This document shows positions 46,029 through 51,000 of a DNA stretch of 51,000 bases, piece after piece; positions within the stretch are counted from its first letter, which is position 1; each line of letters starts with the position of its first letter. The position numbers and the translations under genes were made by a program. The notes beneath the pieces are model-generated. The model had not been told where the DNA came from and made no database searches. It saw only the letters and a list, made by a program, of their open reading frames with translations. Source of the DNA: Micromonospora acroterricola (GTDB lineage Bacteria; Actinomycetota; Actinomycetes; Mycobacteriales; Micromonosporaceae); NCBI RefSeq assembly GCF_003172955.1, contig NZ_QGKR01000196.1, forward strand, positions 1 to 51,000, written 5' to 3'.

Positions 46029-46733
46029 ATGAAGCTCTCCGGGTACCTCCGAGTCAGCACCGAGTCGCAGATGGACGGCTTCGGCCTCAACGTCCAGGAG
46101 AAGGCCGTCCGGTCGTGGTGCCGCGCCAACGGGCACCGACTCGTCGCGCTGCACACCGACGCCGGGGTCTCCGGCGCGAAGGACGCCGCCGACCGGCCCG
46201 GCCTCTCGGCCGCTCTGTACGACATCGAGAAGCGCACCGCCGAGGGACTGGTCGTCCCCCGCCTCGACCGGCTGGCCCGCGCCGTCACCGTCCAGGAGGC
46301 GACGCTGGCTCTGGTGTGGCGCTACGGCGGGTCGATGTTCGCGGTCGACGGCGGGGAGGTGCTCCGCGACGACCCCGACGACCCGATGCGCACCGCGATG
46401 CGGGAGATGGCCGGGGTGTTCGCCGGGCTGGAGCGCCGCATGATCGTGAAGCGAATGCGCGACGGCCGGAAGGCCAAGGCCGAGGCTGGCCGGCACGCGG
46501 TCGGTCAGTACGCCTTCGGGCTCCACGGTGAGGGCAAGGGGCGCGAGCGTGATGCCGCACCCAACCCCGCCGAGCAGGCCGCCCGCGACGAGATCGTGCG
46601 ACTCCGGAAGGCCAAGCAGTCGTACCGGGTGATCGCCGCCGCGCTGGACGCCGCCGGGCTCCGGCCACGCCGAGCCGACCGCTGGTCCGCGATGGCGGTC
46701 CGGTCGGTGGCTCGGCGGGCGGGTCTGAGCTGA
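46029..46733 (+). CDS. Small serine recombinase (resolvase/invertase family)
   Basis: 234 residues. The catalytic domain is complete: YLRVSTESQ with the nucleophile Ser10, DAGVSGAKDAADRPGLSAAL, VVPRLDRLARAVTVQEATLA with the conserved Arg residues, and MRTAMREMAGVFAGLERRMI. The C-terminal part (VRLRKAKQSYRVIAAALDAA) is only a short DNA-binding region; the large zinc-ribbon/coiled-coil domain of phage serine integrases (450 residues or more) is lacking. It might resolve, invert or, less likely, integrate. It is the only plus-strand gene in the early region. Confidence 0.88.
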   Translation: MKLSGYLRVSTESQMDGFGLNVQEKAVRSWCRANGHRLVALHTDAGVSGAKDAADRPGLSAALYDIEKRTAEGLVVPRLDRLARAVTVQEATLALVWRYGGSMFAVDGGEVLRDDPDDPMRTAMREMAGVFAGLERRMIVKRMRDGRKAKAEAGRHAVGQYAFGLHGEGKGRERDAAPNPAEQAARDEIVRLRKAKQSYRVIAAALDAAGLRPRRADRWSAMAVRSVARRAGLS

Positions 46734-46815
46734 CATCTGCGCTCCTGGTTCGTGGAAATTTGCTCAGTTATCGCGATGCAGGCACCCGTATCTGGGAGTT
46801 ATCCGGTGTGCACGG

Positions 46816-47118
46816 TCACCACGTCACCGGGCCGTGGAAGGTCGACAGCCGCAGCTTCATGCCGCACTCGTCGCAGCCGTAGCGCCGAGTCGCGCGGCCG
46901 GGCGTGTACGCGCCGGGGATGAACTCGCTGTGCGGATAGGTGATCTCGACCTTGACGCGGGTGGGCCGTCGCAGTAGCGCGTTCTTGATCTGGCTGAGCA
47001 GGCTCATCTCGGGCACTCCTTTGCAGTGGCCGCAGGGGTGCGGCTCGTAGATCGGGTAGGGGTCGGTGGCGACGAGGGTTGAGTCGGTGCCGGTCCCGGC
47101 GCACTGGTCGCAACTCAT
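46816..47118 (-). CDS. Zinc-binding small phage protein with possible internal start
   Basis: 100 residues from ATG 47118, overlapping the methylase stop (ATGA). The first part has two CxxC pairs: MSCDQCAGTGTD and HPCGHCKGVPE, like a DnaJ-type zinc fold. The second part (SLLSQIKNALLRRPTRVKVE, then YGCDECGMKLRLSTFHG) has one more pair and starts with an ATG at 47007 that has its own AGGAG site 8 nt upstream. Two products from one frame are possible, as in the 14100-14969 gene. The function is unknown. Confidence 0.7.
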   Translation of the reverse strand: MSCDQCAGTGTDSTLVATDPYPIYEPHPCGHCKGVPEMSLLSQIKNALLRRPTRVKVEITYPHSEFIPGAYTPGRATRRYGCDECGMKLRLSTFHGPVTW

Positions 47119-47813
47119 GGGGCGCTCACCATGTCGAGCTGGTCGCCCTTCGCCCGTGCGAGGGCGGTGGTGGTGAGGACGTTCATCAGCTGCATGCCGA
47201 CGAACCAGGTGTAGGCGGGCGGGATGGCCTCGGACAGTCCGTTGCCGGTCATCCAGTCGATGCCCATGCCCTCGGGGCCGGCGTAGGTGCCGATGTCGCC
47301 GGTGAACGACGCGTGGTAGCCCCGCTCCCACATCTCGCGGCGCCGGCTGTGCGCAGTGCGGCGCTTGTGACGCTCGTGCCGCGGTGCGACCAGCGTCAGG
47401 CCGGGCGACGGCTCGAAGCGGCGGTGGCGGATGGTCCGAAGTCCGAACATCTCCCCGCACAGCACGATGGAGCGGGCCCGGTCGAGCGACGCCTCCATCA
47501 CGTTCTCGATCACCCACGGCATGTCGTAGGTGAGCATCAGTTCGCGGCCGGGGGTGACAAGGTCGAGCGCCGGCTTGACGGTGCGCAGGGTGCCCTTCTT
47601 GAAGAACTGGCACGGCCACGACGCGTGGATGGCGTCGAAGCTCTGGACGTAGGCGCGGTCGCGGAGCACGGCGAGGGCGTCGCCCTGGTGGAACTCGTAC
47701 GGGTAGCGGGGCTGCGGGTCGGTGTCCCAGCCGACGACGTCGAACCCGGCGTTGGCGTAGCCGCGGGCGGCGCCGCCTTGGCAGCAGCAGAGGTCGAGCA
47801 GGCGGGGCTTCAT
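47115..47813 (-). CDS. C5-cytosine-type DNA methyltransferase, compact phage form
   Basis: 232 residues from ATG 47813. Motif I is LLDLCCCQGGAARGYANAGF, with DVVGWDTDP as the acidic loop. FDAIHASWPCQ (60-69) supplies the catalytic Cys68 in a PCQ that replaces the usual PCQPFS. WVIENV (100-105) is motif VI with its Glu-Asn-Val, and LRTIRHRRFE is motif VIII. The size is two thirds of standard m5C enzymes, with a very small target-recognition part. It probably protects phage DNA from restriction or alters expression. The target is unknown. Confidence 0.85.
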   Translation of the reverse strand: MKPRLLDLCCCQGGAARGYANAGFDVVGWDTDPQPRYPYEFHQGDALAVLRDRAYVQSFDAIHASWPCQFFKKGTLRTVKPALDLVTPGRELMLTYDMPWVIENVMEASLDRARSIVLCGEMFGLRTIRHRRFEPSPGLTLVAPRHERHKRRTAHSRRREMWERGYHASFTGDIGTYAGPEGMGIDWMTGNGLSEAIPPAYTWFVGMQLMNVLTTTALARAKGDQLDMVSAP

Positions 47814-48337
47814 CAGGCGGCGTCCTCTCCGGGCGGGTTGACGGTGTGGGCGCCGACACCGGCGGACGGGCTGAACGGGGCCACCACCGGCCGGTCGGGT
47901 TCGCCGTAGCCGGCGGCGCGTAGGAGGGTGACGGCGTCGGCGAGCAACATCCGCACCGGGAAGGACCCGTAGGCACCGACCGGGTCATCGGCGGCGAGCA
48001 CGGCAACCTGGAAGCACGGCATGTACGCCCACCAGCGGCCAGCGTTGGCCGGTCCGACCCCGGCGCGCTGGACGACGAGCAGCCCGACGTCGGCCTTGGC
48101 GTTGGTCACCTCGGCGGCGAGTTCGGCCATCCAGCGTTCGATCATCAGGTCGGAGGCGGTGCGGGCCGCGTCGCCGCCCTTCACCTCCCAGCACACGCCG
48201 GGGGTGCCGGTGATGTCTCCGGCGTCGAGGGCACCGCGGAGGCTGCGCCGTTCGGCGTGGGGAAAACCTGCCGACTGGAGGTAGCGGACGACGGCGGTCT
48301 CGGCCTTTGTGCCGATGTCGCGAGGGCGGCGCTTCAC
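47813..48337 (-). CDS. Hjc-like Holliday junction resolvase / PD-(D/E)XK nuclease
   Basis: 174 residues from GTG 48337 (GTGA overlap with the upstream stop). GTKAETAVVRYLQSAGFPHA with Glu14, then ERRSLRGALDAGDITGTPGV with Asp42, and WEVKGGD with Glu52 and Lys54: the full PD-(D/E)XK set in the spacing of archaeal Hjc and phage relatives. It would cut branched DNA before packaging or act in recombination. It stands directly upstream of the methylase gene, with one shared base. The C-terminal 100 residues are mixed and may hold the dimer interface. Confidence 0.78.
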   Translation of the reverse strand: MKRRPRDIGTKAETAVVRYLQSAGFPHAERRSLRGALDAGDITGTPGVCWEVKGGDAARTASDLMIERWMAELAAEVTNAKADVGLLVVQRAGVGPANAGRWWAYMPCFQVAVLAADDPVGAYGSFPVRMLLADAVTLLRAAGYGEPDRPVVAPFSPSAGVGAHTVNPPGEDAA

Positions 48338-48678
48338 GACTGCACCTCGGTGAAGAACTGGCCGAAGGTCAGGGCGTCGTACCGGTCGAAGGTGCCGTTG
48401 ACCGCCCAGCGGACAACCCAGTCGCCGAAGTTGGCCTTGCGGCGGCCGTCGGCGGTGAAGATAGTCAGCCCGGTGACGACCAACCCGTCGTCCGGCTTGG
48501 GCCCGGCGGGCTCGAAGAACTGCTTGGAGTCGGCCCACTCGTAGACGGCGCGCATGTTGGCCTTGGTGAGCTGGACGGCCTGGACGTGGAGGCCGGCGCT
48601 GTTGCGGTAGGCGCGTAGCTCGGGCAGTGGCAGGACGTAGCCGGGGCTGTACTCGCTCGGCTGGTTCGGCTGGGTCAT
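48334..48678 (-). CDS. Phage early protein of unknown function, 114 residues
   Basis: From ATG 48678 with GAGGAG 5 nt upstream. YSPGYVLPLPELRAYRNSAG, then LHVQAVQLTKANMRAVYEWA, DSKQFFEPAGPKPDDGLVVT and GDWVVRWAVNGTFDRYDALT. The beta-alpha pattern and closing FDRYDALTFGQFF resemble small phage proteins that I cannot name. It is coupled to the Hjc-like gene by GTGA. Confidence 0.72.
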   Translation of the reverse strand: MTQPNQPSEYSPGYVLPLPELRAYRNSAGLHVQAVQLTKANMRAVYEWADSKQFFEPAGPKPDDGLVVTGLTIFTADGRRKANFGDWVVRWAVNGTFDRYDALTFGQFFTEVQS

Positions 48679-48687
48679 GGCTTCTCC

Positions 48688-49032
48688 TCAGTACGGGCAG
48701 GTGTCGGGGTCGACGACAGCGGCGACGGTCGGGGCAGTGGTGGCGGCGTGGTCGGCGGGGATCCGGCGGTGGCAGCGGTGCTGGGCGAGTACGGGCCCGA
48801 CGTCGCGTAGTGCGGTGCCGGCGATGCGGCAGGCGTTGCGGTGGACGAGGCCGAGGCGGGTGAGCGTGTAGGTCTGTAGGCCGGCGCAGAGGGCGTGGAT
48901 CTCGCCGGTCTGGTTGAGCGGGGTGAGGTCGACGCGGGCGAGCAGTCCTTCGGCGTGGCCGGTGAGCACGGGGGCGCCGCAGCGCAGGTGGGTGTCGACC
49001 TTGACGGTGGTGGTGATGAGCGGCCCGGTCAT
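48688..49032 (-). CDS. Phage early protein with conserved Cys/His, unknown function
   Basis: 114 residues from ATG 49032 with GGGAG 5 nt upstream. ITTTVKVDTHLRCGAPVLTG, then LARVDLTPLNQTGEIHALCA, TYTLTRLGLVHRNACRIAGT and QHRCHRRIPADHAATTAPTV. A zinc-binding fold is likely. The frame is open further upstream to 49371 through the repeat array, but that part reads as translated repeats (NSG, PEL), so I take the shorter start. Confidence 0.72.
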   Translation of the reverse strand: MTGPLITTTVKVDTHLRCGAPVLTGHAEGLLARVDLTPLNQTGEIHALCAGLQTYTLTRLGLVHRNACRIAGTALRDVGPVLAQHRCHRRIPADHAATTAPTVAAVVDPDTCPY

Positions 49033-49040
49033 CGGGGCTC

Positions 49041-49349
49041 CCGGAGTTGTCCCGGAGTTGATTCCGGCTGTCCGCGCCAACTCCGGGTCCAACTCCGGGT
49101 GGTGTTGTCGCAGGTCAGGGCGTGGATTGACGCCCGTCCCGGAGTTGCCGGAGTTGATTCGGCCGTTCCATACGTGCGTGTGCGCGAGGCGTTGCTTACT
49201 TCTTCTTCGCGCGTACGCGTAAGACATCCATTCCAACTCCGGTAACTCCGGTTGATCTTTGGGCATAGTGTCTGACCTGCGGAAACGTGACCCGGAGTTG
49301 ACCCGGAGTTGACTGATTTCCCGGAGTTGCAACTCCGGGTCAACTCCGG
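49041..49349. repeat. Iteron-like array: 13 copies of the 9-bp motif CCGGAGTTG
   Basis: Plus-orientation copies start at 49041, 49052, 49139, 49148, 49292, 49303 and 49321. Complement copies (CAACTCCGG) start at 49078, 49090, 49234, 49330 and 49341; one at 49243 (TAACTCCGG) has a single mismatch. They fall mostly in same-orientation pairs, 11 bp apart (49041/49052, 49292/49303, 49330/49341), 12 (49078/49090) or 9 (49139/49148, 49234/49243), so many lie on one face of the helix. The copies at 49321 and 49330 form a perfect 18-bp palindrome. No gene is believed to be encoded here. A replication origin beside the helicase gene, or a multi-site operator, is likely. Confidence 0.85.
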
Positions 49350-49360
49350 CAGCGGGGCGC

Positions 49361-51000
49361 TCACGCCTCACCGCCCTGCTCGACCGACCACCAGGTGACG
49401 TTCTTGTCGGTGTCGCGCTTGGCGCGCAGGACGTAGTCGCCGTAGAAGCGGTCGACGTGGCCGCGGAGCCGGGCGCTGAGGGCGACGGCGTTCTTTGGCA
49501 GGTTGCTCTCGCCGTCGGTGATGAAGTCGCCCTGCCACCGGTCGTAGGTGCTGCCGCCGGTGAACTCGATGTCGGCGGACTGGCGGATGTCGCGGGCGAG
49601 CTTGGGGGTGCTGCCGTAGAGGTCGTGCCAGCGGCCCAGGAAGCTGATCCACTCCGACTTCTGCTCGTCGAGCTCGTGCACGGCGTCGGCGTTGGTGAGG
49701 AACCCGTCGATGCCGTGGTGGGCGAGGAACCCGCCGGTGGCCGCGGCCCAGGTGGAGAACTGGCGCATGGTGTGGCCGGTGCGGGCGGCGCCGTTGGCGA
49801 TCCAGTCCATGACGAGGATGAGCAGGTGCCGCAGCAGGATGGTGCGGTTGCCGGGCGTCTTGACCCACCGGTCGAGGTCGGGGATGGCGAACCCGGTGCG
49901 CAGCTCGGGGTGCGGCGTCTTCGGGTCGAGGCGGATCAGCACGGTGCGGGTGGCCATGTCCCCGCCGAGTCGGATGTTGTTGCCGGTGGCCAGCCACAGC
50001 CGGTCGTTGGCGGCGCTGAACGTCTTGTTGGTGCCGAGCAGCCGGTCGGTCCACACCGGGGTGGTGATGAGCATTGCCAGCACCGGGGAGTCGATGATCT
50101 CGCCTTCGCGGATGTTGTCGAACACGACGGTGGGCGCGTTCTCGTCGAGGACCGCGGTGATGGCCTTGCGCTGCTCACCTTCTGAGCGGACCCAGGTGCG
50201 GACGCGTTGGCCGAAGAGCAGGCCGATGCCTTCGGAGAGGATCGTCTTGCCGGACGAGGGGGCGCTGGCGCTGATGAGCCCGAACGGTGTGATGGTCCGC
50301 AGGTAGGGGCGCAGGATCTGGGCGATGAGCAGACCGATGTAGTTGGCCCGGTCGGCGGGGTCGACCCAGGGGAAGTCGCCGAGGAAGTCGGCGAGCAGGA
50401 ACCGGCGGGCCTGGTCGACGACGTCACCGCCGGGCTGCTCGGGGATGTGCGGCACGGCGACGGTCGCGGCGTAGTAGAGGCCGGTGGCCGGGTCGTAGCC
50501 GGGCTGCTGGAGCAGGGTGCCGTCGGGGCGCAGCACCGGGGAACCGACGATGCCGTGCAGCGCGGGTACGCCGGGCCAGTACCGCCGGGACAGCACCGAC
50601 GCGAGGGTCCGGGACGGCGGGGTGATCTCCTCTTCGTAGAGCTCGCCGTCGCGGGTCTTCTTCATCCGGTGCGTGTAGGTGTGGTGGGCGAGTAGCGCGG
50701 CGAGGCCGTCGGGGCTGATCGCGGTGGAGATGACGGGCAGGGGTGGCTGCTCGGCGGGTGCGAGGCCGGCGGCGGAGCTGTCGCCGGAGACGCGGGTGAG
50801 TTCGACGAGTTCGCCGTTGGTGACGTAGGTGTCGGGCAGGGCGCCCTGGTTGATGGCGTCTTGCACCTGGCGGATGGTGTCGGCGTCGCCGTCGAGCTGG
50901 ATGGACCGCTTGATGGTGTGGTCGGGGGCGGGGATGGCGAGGGCGGCGGTGCCGTCGACCGGGGGCGTAGTGCGGGCGGCGGCCGGCGCCGGTGCGGGGT
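49361..51000 (-). CDS. Replicative helicase/primase-like ATPase, N-terminus outside the window
   Basis: At least 545 residues; the frame is open to the window edge (an internal GTG lies at 50866). The ATPase region has PFGLISASAPSSGKTILSEG (Walker A SASAPSSGKT) and ENAPTVVFDNIREGEIIDS (Walker B-like). LWLATGNNIRLGGDMATRTV holds sensor and arginine-finger-like residues, as in superfamily 3 or D5-like helicases of phages and plasmids. In this group a primase/polymerase domain usually lies at the N-terminus, which cannot be seen. The end has a small winged-helix-like part (NLPKNAVALSARLRGHVDRF). The repeat array begins 12 bases beyond its stop. Confidence 0.82.
   Translation of the reverse strand, partial: PAPAPAAARTTPPVDGTAALAIPAPDHTIKRSIQLDGDADTIRQVQDAINQGALPDTYVTNGELVELTRVSGDSSAAGLAPAEQPPLPVISTAISPDGLAALLAHHTYTHRMKKTRDGELYEEEITPPSRTLASVLSRRYWPGVPALHGIVGSPVLRPDGTLLQQPGYDPATGLYYAATVAVPHIPEQPGGDVVDQARRFLLADFLGDFPWVDPADRANYIGLLIAQILRPYLRTITPFGLISASAPSSGKTILSEGIGLLFGQRVRTWVRSEGEQRKAITAVLDENAPTVVFDNIREGEIIDSPVLAMLITTPVWTDRLLGTNKTFSAANDRLWLATGNNIRLGGDMATRTVLIRLDPKTPHPELRTGFAIPDLDRWVKTPGNRTILLRHLLILVMDWIANGAARTGHTMRQFSTWAAATGGFLAHHGIDGFLTNADAVHELDEQKSEWISFLGRWHDLYGSTPKLARDIRQSADIEFTGGSTYDRWQGDFITDGESNLPKNAVALSARLRGHVDRFYGDYVLRAKRDTDKNVTWWSVEQGGEA

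Larger units (their letters stand above)
8310..51000. mobile_element. Integrated element: prophage carrying an AICE-like transfer region; right end outside the window
   Basis: From the AlaX junction to the window end, everything fits mobile DNA. It holds a GntR/Nudix-controlled FtsK-type transfer block (about 10.2-17.7 kb), siphovirus late genes (17.8-43.6 kb), and phage early/replication genes with a small serine recombinase (43.8-51 kb). No chromosomal housekeeping gene was seen inside. Whether it is a single element or two adjacent ones is not proven; in this window the transfer block has no integrase or replication gene of its own, which favours one element. Confidence 0.75.

Noticed and set aside
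49041..49349. CRISPR array
   Set aside because: Repeats are only 9 bp, occur in both orientations, and have no uniform spacers; no cas genes are near.
49033..49371. Open frames running through the repeat array, including an upstream extension of the 48688-49032 gene
   Set aside because: They read as translated repeats (NSG, PEL) and lack a ribosome site; the ATG at 49032 has a good site.

Overview
The window looks like chromosome of a high-GC actinomycete into which a large mobile element has inserted. A Micromonospora-type host is a guess from gene content. The DNA is very GC-rich, GTG starts are common, several genes look leaderless (TANNNT about 6-8 nt before the start codon), and neighbouring genes often overlap as ATGA or GTGA. 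All family names are recalled from sequence motifs; no database was searched.

Positions 1-8306 are ordinary chromosome: the rest of a macro-domain gene with an apparent internal deletion, an EI24 membrane protein, a four-gene operon of ABC exporter (ATPase and permease) plus two-component system (NarL type), a WYL regulator convergent with a short-chain dehydrogenase, a VOC protein divergent from a CGNR zinc-finger regulator, and the 3' part of an AlaX-type alanyl-tRNA editing gene. AlaX is cut near 8306-8350, which I take as one end (attL) of the element. The other end lies outside the window.

Positions 8350-17736 resemble the transfer region of an actinomycete integrative conjugative element (pSAM2 type). 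A short GntR repressor and a Nudix protein with an HTH-like N-terminus (compare KorSA and Pif) stand divergently from a run of small membrane/spread-type proteins (one with DUF2637), ending in an FtsK/TraB-like DNA translocase with Walker A and B motifs.

A strong bidirectional hairpin at 17753-17791 separates this plus-strand block from a nearly complete minus-strand siphovirus late region (17810-43578). In transcription order it has HNH nucleases, small and large terminase, portal, MuF-like protein, scaffold, decoration protein, major capsid, connector, a 953-residue fibre-like protein, head closure, tail terminator, major tail protein, tail assembly chaperones with a -1 slippery site, tape measure, distal tail proteins, a PIG-L deacetylase joined to a probable propeller, endolysin and holin-like membrane proteins. 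Two plus-strand genes sit inside it: a probable moron (22318-22755) and a zinc-ribbon protein (18179-18385).

Positions 43762-51000 hold early genes: conserved small phage proteins, an endonuclease VII-like gene divergent from a small serine recombinase, a C5-type DNA methylase, an Hjc-like nuclease, a 13-copy array of a 9-bp repeat (49041-49349; candidate origin or operator array) and a replicative helicase/primase-like gene that runs off the end. The main novelty candidate is one element that combines an AICE-type conjugation module with a full set of phage morphogenesis genes and an iteron-bearing replication module.
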